The notes beneath the pieces were generated by a model, which worked only from the letters and a program-made list of their open reading frames with translations, was not told the DNA's origin and made no database searches. A DNA stretch of 64,000 bases from Deltaproteobacteria bacterium. GTDB lineage: Bacteria; Desulfobacterota; Syntrophobacteria; Syntrophobacterales; Syntrophobacteraceae. The DNA is taken from contig JAJYDE010000001.1 in the NCBI GenBank assembly GCA_021777755.1, positions 1-64,000 on the forward strand. Direction: 5' to 3'. Of this stretch, positions 17,178-26,069 are shown piece after piece (position 1 is the stretch's first letter; each line of letters starts with the position of its first letter). The position numbers were made by a program, and so were the translations under genes.

Positions 17178-18158
17178 TTAGCTTCCAAGTACGGCCATAT
17201 GAGCTATCTTGTTCTTTTGCAGTATTTGCTTATCCAAGAATACCGGCGCCGCTATCCCGAGCAGCAGTGCAACGGGAATCCCGATCAGTAGAAGAGCGCC
17301 GGATAAGCCTAATTTGTTGTGCCCCAGGAACGGGATCAGCCAAACAAAAGGCTGGTGAAGCAGATAAATCGATGGGGAGTAAATTCCTATCGACAGTAGT
17401 ATCGATCTGATTTGTCTGGTTCTGGCATACCTGTCGATCAAGACGGAGGCAGACCAACACATTAGAGTTCCGGACAAGCTTTCCACTAAATAAATAAATT
17501 GTCTATAATCTACTAATCGTTTTTCATTCAAAAGTGTAATTATCATAAATATCGATATAGACAGCACAAAGGCTAAAATAGGGTTAATATTTTTATAAAA
17601 AGAATGTCTATGAAACAAGTATCCGATTGTAAAAAGTGGCAAGGCCATGATTATCTGGTTCAAGCTGAGCCACGCAGGCGCGCTAAACAGTAACATGGGA
17701 GCAAGTGCCACAACCAACAAAAACGTGTCATTAACAAAAAGCCGTCTAAGTATAGCAAATATTATGAATATTAAAAAAAGAGTATAGATGAACCAAAGAA
17801 GTGAAGCCGGGCCTTGATCTGGCAAAACAAAAAAATCTAATAGTGTTATAAATGAGATGGGATGATAGCTAAAAAAAGGCTGACCGACAGTCTTGAGTAT
17901 TATATATCCAATTGATATAGTGCAGTATGGCAATAACAGTCTTCTACTCTTCTTCTTAATAAAAAGCCATAAGTCTGTATTCCTGGATTCGGTATACGAA
18001 TACAAATACCCTGATAAAAAGAAAAACAGGGGCATATGAAATTCATAGATAATTCTTACAAATGATGTATAGGCGCCGTTCCACCAAAAGGCAGGGCCGT
18101 AATGGCCCAGCAGAACCAAAATTATTCCTATTCCCTTGCATATGTCGACAATTTCCAT
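17178..18158 (-). CDS. Acyltransferase family 3 membrane protein
   Basis: 326 residues with about ten membrane helices. The N-terminus has the family motif DICKGIGIILVLLGHYG with the expected His, and EFHMPLFFFLSGYLYS follows. Members (OafA/NodX-like) transfer acyl groups, usually acetyl, to sugars of O-antigen, capsule or exopolysaccharide at the inner membrane. It is the only apparently intact gene within a stretch of broken genes (15.9-19.6 kb), so it may still decorate the polymer. Start at 18158; no strong alternative start is visible. Confidence 0.85.
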   Translation of the reverse strand: MEIVDICKGIGIILVLLGHYGPAFWWNGAYTSFVRIIYEFHMPLFFFLSGYLYSYTESRNTDLWLFIKKKSRRLLLPYCTISIGYIILKTVGQPFFSYHPISFITLLDFFVLPDQGPASLLWFIYTLFLIFIIFAILRRLFVNDTFLLVVALAPMLLFSAPAWLSLNQIIMALPLFTIGYLFHRHSFYKNINPILAFVLSISIFMIITLLNEKRLVDYRQFIYLVESLSGTLMCWSASVLIDRYARTRQIRSILLSIGIYSPSIYLLHQPFVWLIPFLGHNKLGLSGALLLIGIPVALLLGIAAPVFLDKQILQKNKIAHMAVLGS

Positions 18159-18299
18159 GATTGGGTTATCTCCAATAAGTACAGCGGGATTTTCGGCAAA
18201 GTGAAACGAATGAGATATCTTGCCTTTAGCCCTCGGTCGGATTCAGAACCGCCCCACAAGACTTATTGCCCCCCGCAACGCCCCGAGCGAATGGATTGT

Positions 18300-18405
18300 C
18301 CCCTATCAACTCCCGATTGAAGAAAGTCTGGGAGATGACGCTATCGATGCTTTCGCGGAGATAGGACTCTGCGTTGTGGACCGTCATGAGCACGGATAAG
18401 CATGG
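18300..18405 (-). pseudogene. Glycosyltransferase family 2 N-terminal scrap
   Basis: A third copy of the GT2 N-terminus: CLSVLMTVHNAESYLRESI, then DSVISQTFFNRELIGDN, after which homology ends. Only about 35 codons are recognisable inside a 90-codon open frame (18226-18498). DNA similarity to 12425-12530 is obvious by eye. Confidence 0.75.
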
Positions 18406-18578
18406 GGGGATTGGCAATTCGATACACCTATTCCTGATACCGGTTGTTCCCGGCCAGCTTGGAGCTGGCAATTTCAAACAGAGTTCAATATAGCCCACAG
18501 CTTATCAGCAATGTACATGGCTCTTCCAGTATCAAAAACCTGATGGTGTACTCGAAACCCCATGCTGGCAAACAGGAA

Positions 18579-19252
18579 TTAGTAGTCGGAACGCCTATAA
18601 TAATGGTCTCCAGGCTTTTCATCCGGTTCGAAGAGCTTGTAAAAATCGGTATAAAATTTCTTCTGCTTGACCAGCACGCTCAACATTTTTCGTAAATGCA
18701 GCTTCTTACCTATAAAATGTTCACCCAGTAGTATGATTCTGCCACCTTTTTTCAATATTCGATCACATTTAACTAGTAAACAGAGAGGCTTATCGGCATG
18801 GTGGAATGCTTGCGCCAGGAAGATAATATCCATGCTCGAATCGTCGAACTTCAAATCATAAAAGCTGCCAAGATAGCGAAATATCTTTTGATGTCGGCAA
18901 AAAGCATTCTTGAACTGTGTTCGAAAAGCTTGCCCAGTCGATGTTCGGACATTTCAACCGCATGGACTTCACCGACATGAGGCAGCTTTGAAATCTATGC
19001 GGAAGCCCATCCCGTGCCAGCTGCCAAATCCGCTACTTTCAGGGGCATTCCCAAATGAGACATGATATGTTGTTCCGCAGCCTTGTATTCATCGAACAAC
19101 CCGGACTTTCGTAAAAAATCCAGACATTTTTGATAATTTCCGTTGGCGATCCACCATTCCTTTTTCTTCTCTTCCTCAAGGTCATTCCAATATTTGGAAG
19201 AGTATATGGATGCCAACTGGTTATCTGTGATCCATCTTTCAATAGGTCTCAT
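18579..19252 (-). pseudogene. SAM-dependent methyltransferase, nonsense plus frameshift
   Basis: A class I methyltransferase of about 220 codons in two frames. The start MRPIERWITDN at 19252 leads to VADLAAGTGWASA, the SAM-binding motif I. A TAG at 18997-18995 interrupts it, but the same frame continues meaningfully (LPHVGEVHAVEMSEHRLGKL). Near 18880 a frameshift moves to the frame that ends at 18579 (DDSSMDIIFLAQAFHHADKP, ILKKGGRIILLGEHF). The two lesions separate motif I from the catalytic region. Confidence 0.85.
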
Positions 19253-19330
19253 TGTTCTACGAGTTCCTCGCTAATACATAAAAATGAAGAGTAACGCGGG
19301 GAGTTCCTTATCCTGTGCCGCTCTCATTAG

Positions 19331-19567
19331 TTAATTGAAATCAGGGCTCCGGCGTCTTCGCACGAATAACAAAAGCGCGATAGATCGTCTGGCATTGGCT
19401 TCGGGGATCAAATTCCGTGGCAGTCCATCTCGCCCGGCAACGACAATTACCGGGATCGCCCTGGCGACTGCGTCCAGGCAGGCGCTTGATGCGCCGTTGA
19501 CCACAACGTCCGCCTGCTCGGCGTATTCCACGAAATCGCTGTCGACGACGCTGAACCGAAAGGGCAA
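19331..19567 (-). pseudogene. Fragment of a surface-carbohydrate glycosyltransferase-like protein
   Basis: A 78-codon open frame with DSDFVEYAEQADVVVNGASS, then CLDAVARAIPVIVVAGRDGL. This layout is like the C-terminal nucleotide-sugar-binding part of the intact protein encoded at 20399-22324 (ACDVVFTSNVTSAAVDAYLAG). No upstream part is present. Most likely a remnant of a related GT-B-like gene. Confidence 0.5.
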
Positions 19568-19651
19568 CGTAAGTCCGGCATGAATTATGATCCGTGTAAA
19601 TCCAAGCTAGATACCCTCTGAGCAGTTGCGGGCCCCGCTTTGGGGCGCCCT

Positions 19652-20317
19652 TTACCTTTGTCGTATGTCGTAGAATTTTATGACACGGGCGGGATTCCCC
19701 GCGGCCAGGCAATTTGGTGGAATTGATCTGTTCACAACGCTCCCCGCTCCGATAACCGAATTGTCCCCGATGCTGACGCCCTTAAAAATGATGCAGCCCG
19801 TACAAATCAACACCTTCCTTCCAATCTCGACCGGGGCGTCGCGTTCTATTCCCATGTAACACAGTCTTTCCTCTGGAGGCCAGGGGACATGAAAATCGGA
19901 ATCGACAATAGTGACGTTCGGCGCAATCATCGCATTGTCTCCAATGTCTATGAGTGTCGACCGGCAGGTAATTGAAGTTCCATTAAGCCCCACATTTGAG
20001 CCGATCCTGATCCGGGCCTCTCTAAAGTGGGTGCGAAGCCTTATCGGGTGATTGAGCGCAGCGTATGTGCTTCTCCAGGAGGAGGAAACAAAATTGGCTC
20101 CGTCGCCAATCTCAATATGGCCGGCCGGGGAACGGATCAACACTTTCCCATAGACTTGGGGGTTATGTCCGCATCTACAACCATGAATCTTGCACTGTAT
20201 CCGGAACAGCGCCGTGGAAATGACCGTGATTGTATTCAGCCAGACTTTGTCCAGAACCAGTCTGATGACGCCCGCAGTACCGTACGTCGAAAGTAGTTCC
20301 CGCCAACGATTAAACAT
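19652..20317 (-). CDS. Hexapeptide-repeat (LbetaH) acyltransferase
   Basis: About 221 residues from the ATG at 20317, which has GGGGAG eight bases upstream. The left-handed beta-helix repeats run from about residue 60 ([20 protein letters not shown]) to the C-terminal [20 protein letters not shown] and [12 protein letters not shown]. The WbbJ/LacA-type insert [14 protein letters not shown] carries the catalytic His. Likely O- or N-acetylates a sugar precursor or repeat unit. A dead duplicate lies at 16438-17145. Confidence 0.85.
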   Translation of the reverse strand: MFNRWRELLSTYGTAGVIRLVLDKVWLNTITVISTALFRIQCKIHGCRCGHNPQVYGKVLIRSPAGHIEIGDGANFVSSSWRSTYAALNHPIRLRTHFREARIRIGSNVGLNGTSITCRSTLIDIGDNAMIAPNVTIVDSDFHVPWPPEERLCYMGIERDAPVEIGRKVLICTGCIIFKGVSIGDNSVIGAGSVVNRSIPPNCLAAGNPARVIKFYDIRQR

Positions 20318-20398
20318 CAGTTGCACTCCCCTTGTTAATATGTTTTCCGCAAGCTCAAGTCAAATTTTCTCAGGGGGGACAAATCGTGCGAGCGAACT

Positions 20399-22324
20399 TC
20401 AGGGCTCGATGCTCAATAATTTCCTCCAGCGCGGCAGTCCACTGTCAAGGCAGAAATAAGGTTTGGCTGTAGGTATATCTTTTCTCTTATCGTGTTGCAA
20501 GGCAAGCGCGAGTTCGTTCGGACCGGTAACATACACTACGCTACTCAGTCCACGTAATGGGCTTAAATTAAAACTGTTTACGTCCAGAACCGATATAACG
20601 TGGAGGCCGGCGAGGTAGGCGTCGACAGCCGCCGAGGTTACATTGCTGGTGAAAACCACATCGCAGGCAACCAGCAATTCCCGAAGAGGGGCGACCGTAA
20701 TTTCCAGTTTAATCGAGGGATAGTCATCAGCTCTTATCGTGCAGGCTGGGTGGGGTTTGACAACATAGCGCGAATCTGACGGCAGACTCTTAGAGGCGGT
20801 CTCGAGCCACTCCATCATCTGGTGGCTCACTTCGGGGAGGTAATCGCCACAGATAAGGATATGGAGTGCACCTTCCCGATATGGAACCGCAACTGGCCAC
20901 TCTTTCAAGTAAAGATACCGCAGAGCTTCGACCTCGATTAGCTGGTCTTCCGGATAGCCACCACCCTGGTAGGCCGCCCATGGGACCGGACCATTCACCG
21001 CAACCCGATCGGGCATGGGCAAGTCATTGAGACCCGGGCGTTCATAGTTTCTGGGATCGTAAAAGTAGCGAAGATCCCAATACCTGACCGTCGTATGGGG
21101 CACGCCGATCAAGGTGCCATGACCTGATGTCTTCCAGGCATGTACGAAGGCCATTTCCCAGCTCTGATTCTCCTGTAGGTAGACTCCAATTTCCTGGTAC
21201 GGCATCTTCTCGAGGGTCGTCTCAAAAAGGTTCAAGAACATACAATTCAGGACTGCGCTGGCTCCAAATATGGAATCGCACCATTCTTGCTTAAAAAGCG
21301 GCCATAAGTCTAATTTTGAGCCCGCTGCGGAGAAATGGCGTTTGGCTGCTCGAATTCCAGGGGCCCGGAAAACAAGACGGACGTAGTCTCGCAAGGCAGC
21401 CAGCACCACGGGGATGTCGAGCGCCCCACCGAAGCATGCGTGAAGCTGTCCCCCTTTGGCATTGTCTCTGAACCGGTCCATCAGGCTTCGTGCCTTCGGG
21501 GCAGAGGGGACGTCCTCGCACTCGACGAAATGGTGCAGCCAGTTGGTCTTGAGTGCCGCACGATTGAGAACCTCAGGTAAGTCTGTCCAATAATTGGAGG
21601 CAAACTCTCCCGTCGAATTGATCTTTGGACCAAGATGGACCAAGTAATCGACAAAAGTTATCCGAGTTCCCGAAGCCTCGGCCTTTTGCCGCAGTGGCCA
21701 ACGTTTCCAAAGATAGCGCATGATGGTGACAAACGCCCTGATGGGATGCGGCATGCCGTTGTAGAAACGTCTTGTAAAGGATAGCTCTCGGTTTTGAGAT
21801 TTAAGGCGCCGCCACTCGAATGATCTGCCCACATTGCCACACCATAGCCGGCACACCGTGGCAAGGGTTCGATCACTGCTCGCCAAAGCCATTCGACCGG
21901 GTTGGATTGAATCAATTAGATCTTCCAGTGCCATTAACCGGAAGGCGTCATAGATTCTCTTGGAGTTTGCGTAGTTTTTTTCCACCAGCAGGGTCATCCA
22001 CCAGTAGCTGAACCCCGGTCTGAGTTGAAGTCGATCAACGAGGCGGATGCTTCCAAGATGCGTCTGCCCCAGTTCATAAATCCATTCCAAATAGCGCTTT
22101 CGCAGAGCTTCCGCGTTTTCTTCGACCAACTGGGGCAGAGATAGTGTATCCTCGGCTGTCTCTTTGGCAAAACCAGCCCACAGAACTGTCCGCCAGGGTC
22201 CTTTGGGCGGCGGCGCTTCGGAATCCCACAGTAGCAAGGTGTGGCCTGAGCCTGTTTCTTCCTTTGCATCGATATGCCAGATACTCAATTTGGCAGGGCG
22301 ACTTGAGGAGCGGGCAATTTTCAT
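20399..22324 (-). CDS. TIGR04326-family surface carbohydrate biosynthesis protein
   Basis: 641 residues, close to the usual length for this poorly characterised family found in LPS/capsule loci. Recognisable blocks are LRKRYLEWIYELG, RPGFSYWWMTLLVEKN and KRIYDAFRLMALEDLI near the N-terminus. The middle has GTLIGVPHTTVRYWDLRYF. The C-terminal GT-B-like half has YVVKPHPACT and CDVVFTSNVTSAAVDAYLAG, reminiscent of nucleotide-sugar or CDP-glycerol type transferases. The ATG overlaps the stop of the upstream acyltransferase (ATGA). Enzymatic role is unknown; glycosyltransfer is the best guess. Confidence 0.82.
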   Translation of the reverse strand: MKIARSSSRPAKLSIWHIDAKEETGSGHTLLLWDSEAPPPKGPWRTVLWAGFAKETAEDTLSLPQLVEENAEALRKRYLEWIYELGQTHLGSIRLVDRLQLRPGFSYWWMTLLVEKNYANSKRIYDAFRLMALEDLIDSIQPGRMALASSDRTLATVCRLWCGNVGRSFEWRRLKSQNRELSFTRRFYNGMPHPIRAFVTIMRYLWKRWPLRQKAEASGTRITFVDYLVHLGPKINSTGEFASNYWTDLPEVLNRAALKTNWLHHFVECEDVPSAPKARSLMDRFRDNAKGGQLHACFGGALDIPVVLAALRDYVRLVFRAPGIRAAKRHFSAAGSKLDLWPLFKQEWCDSIFGASAVLNCMFLNLFETTLEKMPYQEIGVYLQENQSWEMAFVHAWKTSGHGTLIGVPHTTVRYWDLRYFYDPRNYERPGLNDLPMPDRVAVNGPVPWAAYQGGGYPEDQLIEVEALRYLYLKEWPVAVPYREGALHILICGDYLPEVSHQMMEWLETASKSLPSDSRYVVKPHPACTIRADDYPSIKLEITVAPLRELLVACDVVFTSNVTSAAVDAYLAGLHVISVLDVNSFNLSPLRGLSSVVYVTGPNELALALQHDKRKDIPTAKPYFCLDSGLPRWRKLLSIEP

Positions 22325-22935
22325 TTTCCTTCTCCGCGAGAAGCCATTTCAGGATCGCGCCACTTTAGAACTCTCGCAGGCACTCCGCCAACGACGGAGT
22401 ACGGGGGAACATCCTTTGTAACAACTGCCCCAGCACCCACCACGGCGCCGTCACCAATAGTGACATCTTTGGTTATTACACAATGAGAGGAGATCCAAAC
22501 ATCGTTGCCGATAACAATGCTCCCCGGTTGGTGCCCCTGGTTTCTTATCGGCACATCGAGGCGAGCGAACCGATGGTCAGCCGAGCGCACAACACAATAA
22601 GGACCAATGAGGACATCATTGCCAATTTGGATGGAACCGTTTCCCGAAGCATCCAGGATGGAGCCGATGTTCACCGCCAGGTTGCTGCCCGTAGTGAGTT
22701 CTCCATCTATTGCGATCAACGAGCAACGATCCGCTATTGAATTATTGGGCCCTAGAGAGATATTTCCCGGTGCACGAAGCTCAACTCCTTTCCCCATATA
22801 GAAGGTAGTTGCCTGCCGGAATAGCGGACGGAGTGCGAACTGCCTGATCTTGACGCCCAAAGCGGTAGGCAGCAGGCCCAACAGCCAACAGTAGAGTTCA
22901 GTTAGTTCGCCGAACAATCTTGAAGCAAGCATCAC
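22321..22935 (-). CDS. Hexapeptide-repeat (LbetaH) acyltransferase
   Basis: 204 residues. Hexapeptide repeats run from about residue 55 (LRAPGNISLGPNNSIADRCS) through IGNDVLIGPYCVV to VTIGDGAVVGAGAVVTKDVP, ending YSVVGGVPARVLKWR. SADHRFARLDVP contains the catalytic-type His. Probably an O-acetyltransferase acting on the polymer or a precursor. Coupled by ATGA to the TIGR04326 gene. A 425-base gap separates it from the HAD gene upstream, so a local promoter is possible. Confidence 0.85.
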   Translation of the reverse strand: MMLASRLFGELTELYCWLLGLLPTALGVKIRQFALRPLFRQATTFYMGKGVELRAPGNISLGPNNSIADRCSLIAIDGELTTGSNLAVNIGSILDASGNGSIQIGNDVLIGPYCVVRSADHRFARLDVPIRNQGHQPGSIVIGNDVWISSHCVITKDVTIGDGAVVGAGAVVTKDVPPYSVVGGVPARVLKWRDPEMASRGEGK

Positions 22936-23360
22936 GAAAGCCTTGTTCTATTCCACTACGTTAAGGAGACCATTGCTCGCATAGACTTCCCTGGGGTCCG
23001 TGCCGTGAGCTTGAAAGTTTCCACCGGCCTCGTTAACGAGGGCCAAGCCAGGATGAAGCAGCGGGAAAGCTTGTGGCATAATTGCCTCACGCGTTTGATA
23101 AAGCCATCTTTATCCGTGCAAAGTCGCGAGAAGATTCTCTACGATGTCGAGTTCCATTTTTTTTGTCACTCAAAGGTACACGAGCCAACTTGGGGGGTGA
23201 AAAGGACATTGGAAAAGCCGAATAGCGGCCAGTCACTCCACTACTTCAGAACTTTTGCACCAGTTTTGCCGGACGGTTGAGGAAGAGCCGAAAAACTACC
23301 ACTGCCAGCCTTGCGCGAAGGCGAATTAGGCGGAAAGAGCGTCTTTGACCGTGAGCACTG
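22936..23360. other. Gap between HAD and acyltransferase genes
   Basis: The only open frame worth noting is a minus-strand one from ATG 23079 to TAG 22948 (43 codons; it includes NEAGGNFQAHGTDPREV). It resembles protein sequence but I do not recognise it, and a TAA stops the same frame upstream. It could be the tail of a lost gene. No promoter or terminator could be assigned. Confidence 0.4.
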
Positions 23361-24035
23361 TTAGGTCATAATGCAAAGAATTTCGGAAAAATCTCTTATC
23401 CATGCAATCTCGGGAGCAGCTTTGAGCAACGGTGCGCATGGACCCGGCAAAACTCCAATGAAGGGCACCCCGCAGGCCTTCGCCGCCTGGTAATCGCTTT
23501 CGGCGTCTCCGAAAAAACAGCACCTCGTAGGGGCAAACCCATGATCGCGGAGCAATTTCGCCAAATGATCTTTTTTACTGACCGGGGCGCCCAAAACATC
23601 TCTGAAGTATTTCGACCAACTCCTGCGGGAGACGATGTCCCTGATTTCGGTCTCGGGGGTTGCGGAAACGATAAAGCAGGGCGCATCTTGGCAGCACCTC
23701 CGCACGAAAAGCGAACTGGAAGGGATTTCGGGGGCGGCGACAACTTCATCGACAACGATGGCGGCAAACCTGGCACACAACTGGCTAAGTTCGGTCTCAT
23801 CAAGGGGCAGGTCCAAAAACTCGCGGTAGTAACACTTGAACTTGTCAGTGCGGGTCATACCCCCGTTTTTTCGGTGATGATCGACCACCGCGTCTTCGAT
23901 CGAAGGTCCGAAATGCTCGAACAGTTTTGCGAAAGCGCGGGTTTTTACTTCGACCGAATCCACCAAAACGCCGTCAAAATCGAAGAAATATGCATCGCAG
24001 TTTTTAAGGTCCATGACCTTTAACCTCGTTTTCAT
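23361..24035 (-). CDS. HAD-superfamily phosphatase
   Basis: 224 residues. AYFFDFDGVLVDSVEVKTRAF holds motif I (DxD nucleophile), FIVSATPETEI the motif II Ser/Thr region, KKDHLAKLL the motif III Lys, and RCCFFGDAESDYQAA motif IV with acidic residues. It should dephosphorylate a small phosphate ester. Its start overlaps the upstream SDR stop (ATGA). In this context it is the likely counterpart of KdsC: removing phosphate from a keto-deoxy sugar acid before CMP activation. Confidence 0.85.
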   Translation of the reverse strand: MKTRLKVMDLKNCDAYFFDFDGVLVDSVEVKTRAFAKLFEHFGPSIEDAVVDHHRKNGGMTRTDKFKCYYREFLDLPLDETELSQLCARFAAIVVDEVVAAPEIPSSSLFVRRCCQDAPCFIVSATPETEIRDIVSRRSWSKYFRDVLGAPVSKKDHLAKLLRDHGFAPTRCCFFGDAESDYQAAKACGVPFIGVLPGPCAPLLKAAPEIAWIRDFSEILCIMT

Positions 24036-24964
24036 CTGGCCCGGCCCTTACCGAGTTCGACAGGGCTGGGCAGCGATGCTCCAGAGTGGTCGTTTTCGCG
24101 GTAGACCTCCTCCACGAGGTCCAGTATACCCTGTCCGATGTCCACAAAAACACTGGGCACCATCTTATGGGCGACCTTGGGGGTAAAACGGTAAGGAGTG
24201 ATCATGTAATGGGCGGCATCTCGCATCTCGGGTCTGAACTCCAGATCGACATTTCCCCCCATGATTTCCCGGATCATCCCGAGCAGATCGTTGGAATCGA
24301 GAACCTGTGTTCCCGTAACGGTAAGACACTGATTTGCGAAGCGTTGGTCGAGGGCTTCGATGCTCATTCTGGAGGCATCCTTGACATGTATGTACTCGCG
24401 ACGCTCCTCTCCGCTTCCCGGATAGACGATCCGGCCCTGGCGCACCGCCTGGGTTACGTAATTTTTGAGGCCGTTCCAGGCCTGAGACCTCGGACCATAA
24501 AGGGAGCCGTAGCGCAGGATGGTGTATTCCAAACCGAACCGCTCGTTGTAGGCTTCAATAAGAAGTTCGACAGCCTGCTTGCTTACCCGGTAAAAGGACC
24601 CATGCTGGCTGTAGACATACACGGTGGAGGCGAACAGGACTCTTTCGATTTTTTTCTTGAGGCAATTTTCAAGGACAAGGGTGCTGCCAATAATATTACG
24701 TTCCACCGTGGCCCTTGGCGAGGCGGCCGCCTCCCCGATATCGGCTATGCCGGCCAGGTGAAATACAAACCGTGCCCCATCGAGGCAGTTGCCAAGGGCG
24801 GTCTCATCGAGAATGTCGCCAACGTGCATCTGCTGGCCCTGCTTGAGCCACCGCGAAGGATGGAGATCGTAAAGGCAGACCTCATAGCCGGCATCTGTGG
24901 CCGCATCCGCTATATGGCTTCCCAAAAACCCCGAGCCGCCAATTACAACGACTTTGTCTTTCAT
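24032..24964 (-). CDS. NAD-dependent sugar epimerase/dehydratase (extended SDR)
   Basis: 310 residues. VVVIGGSGFLGSHIADAA binds NAD(P); VLFASTVYVYSQHGSFYRVSKQAVE contains the catalytic Thr/Ser and an intact YxxxK; ILRYGSLYGPRSQAW and SGEERREYIHVKDA are family hallmarks. It would oxidise, reduce or epimerise a sugar, probably nucleotide-bound. Coupled by ATGA overlaps to the dehydrogenase gene upstream and the HAD gene downstream, making the three one translational unit. Confidence 0.85.
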   Translation of the reverse strand: MKDKVVVIGGSGFLGSHIADAATDAGYEVCLYDLHPSRWLKQGQQMHVGDILDETALGNCLDGARFVFHLAGIADIGEAAASPRATVERNIIGSTLVLENCLKKKIERVLFASTVYVYSQHGSFYRVSKQAVELLIEAYNERFGLEYTILRYGSLYGPRSQAWNGLKNYVTQAVRQGRIVYPGSGEERREYIHVKDASRMSIEALDQRFANQCLTVTGTQVLDSNDLLGMIREIMGGNVDLEFRPEMRDAAHYMITPYRFTPKVAHKMVPSVFVDIGQGILDLVEEVYRENDHSGASLPSPVELGKGRAR

Positions 24965-25893
24965 AGTACCCCCGCCTTGCGCAGACCGTCCAAAAGATTC
25001 TCAACGGCGGTTTGTTCCATCAAGACCCTTGCTTCCCTTGCATAGGAGCCAATGTGCGGAGTAAGAACGACGTTTTCCAGGCTGCACAACGGGCCGTTGT
25101 AGGGCTCATTTTCGAAAACATCGAGGCAGGCGAACCGTACGCGCCCGTTCAGCAGACAATCATGGAGAGCGTTCTCATCGACAAGGCCACCCCTGGCCGT
25201 GTTGAGCACGATCGAGCCTTTTTTCAGGCTCCTTAGTTCTGCCTGGCCAAGAACTCTGTTCTGGCCGCTTGCATGGAGGGTGACAATATCCGATTCACAG
25301 AGCAGTTCGCCAAGTGATACTGCCCTTGCCCACGGAAAATCGAATAACTGGAGATCATGGAAGATTACTTTGGCCCCGAATGCATCCGCAAGTTTGCCAA
25401 CCCGCTGTCCGATTTGACCGAACCCGACCACCCCGACGGTTTTGCCAAGCAGCAGGCTACCCATCTGTTTTTGCCAGACGCCAGAGCGCAATTTGCGGTC
25501 AGCCGAGGAAACAGATCTGAGAGCCAGGAGAACCAGACCGATAGTAAGCTCGGCAACCGCGTCGGTCAGCACGCCGGATGTGCGATAGACGAGGATTCCC
25601 AACTTGCCCGCCGCTTCCCTGTCCACGTTGTCCCAGCCGACTCCCACCCTGGAGATTACCCGCAGATATTGTGCCGATTGTTCAAGGACGGCACAGGTAA
25701 CCGGTTCGGTGCCTGCCAGCAATCCAACCGGCTTATGTAATTGGAGCAGGTCTTGCAATTCTCTTTCGCTCAATTTCCGCCCCGTTGGATTGGTTATCAA
25801 GCTGAGTCCATGTTCTGAGAAAACAGATGGTATCTCGGGCGATTCGGCCCCGAAAGACGAAGTGGTTGCAATAACTGTTTTTGACGAAATCAT
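24961..25893 (-). CDS. D-2-hydroxyacid dehydrogenase (phosphoglycerate dehydrogenase-like)
   Basis: 310 residues, the short catalytic type without ACT domains. VGVVGFGQIGQRVGKLADAF is the NAD loop. The catalytic Arg lies in the NTARGGLVDE block, Glu in DVFENEP and His in LTPHIGSYA. The N-terminal RVISRVGVGWDNVDREAA is family-typical. It interconverts a 2-keto acid and a D-2-hydroxyacid. Next to an aldolase and a KdsB-like enzyme, it may provide or reduce a 2-keto acid intermediate of an unusual sugar acid rather than serve serine synthesis; this is inference. Confidence 0.87.
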   Translation of the reverse strand: MISSKTVIATTSSFGAESPEIPSVFSEHGLSLITNPTGRKLSERELQDLLQLHKPVGLLAGTEPVTCAVLEQSAQYLRVISRVGVGWDNVDREAAGKLGILVYRTSGVLTDAVAELTIGLVLLALRSVSSADRKLRSGVWQKQMGSLLLGKTVGVVGFGQIGQRVGKLADAFGAKVIFHDLQLFDFPWARAVSLGELLCESDIVTLHASGQNRVLGQAELRSLKKGSIVLNTARGGLVDENALHDCLLNGRVRFACLDVFENEPYNGPLCSLENVVLTPHIGSYAREARVLMEQTAVENLLDGLRKAGVL

Positions 25894-26069
25894 TGGAGCA
25901 CCTTATCCTCATTTACCTCAGCACAACGGTAGTCCCGCCAGCCTTCAGCCTTGTGGAAATTATGCAAAAGAAAATAACCGCCGGGCAAGACAAATATGTC
26001 GGCATCGGGAATGCCGAGCCTCTTAGACCCGTAAAGGACTGCCTGTAAAGCGATGCCCGCTGCAAGAAA
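25890..26069 (-). other. In-frame 59-codon continuation after the methyltransferase stop
   Basis: Directly after the TAA of the methyltransferase (26072-26070) the same frame stays open for 59 codons. It ends in a TGA that overlaps the next gene's ATG (ATGA, 25893-25890). The translation is protein-like: AGIALQAVLYGSKRLGIPD, then ADIFVLPGGYFLLHNFHKAE. It has no obvious in-frame start of its own. It may be the end of an ancestral longer methyltransferase cut by a nonsense mutation, or the tail of a lost gene. Confidence 0.5.

Noticed and set aside
24086-25045. 319-codon plus-strand frame over the SDR gene
   Set aside because: Shadow of the minus-strand SDR and hydroxyacid dehydrogenase genes; no plausible product or context.
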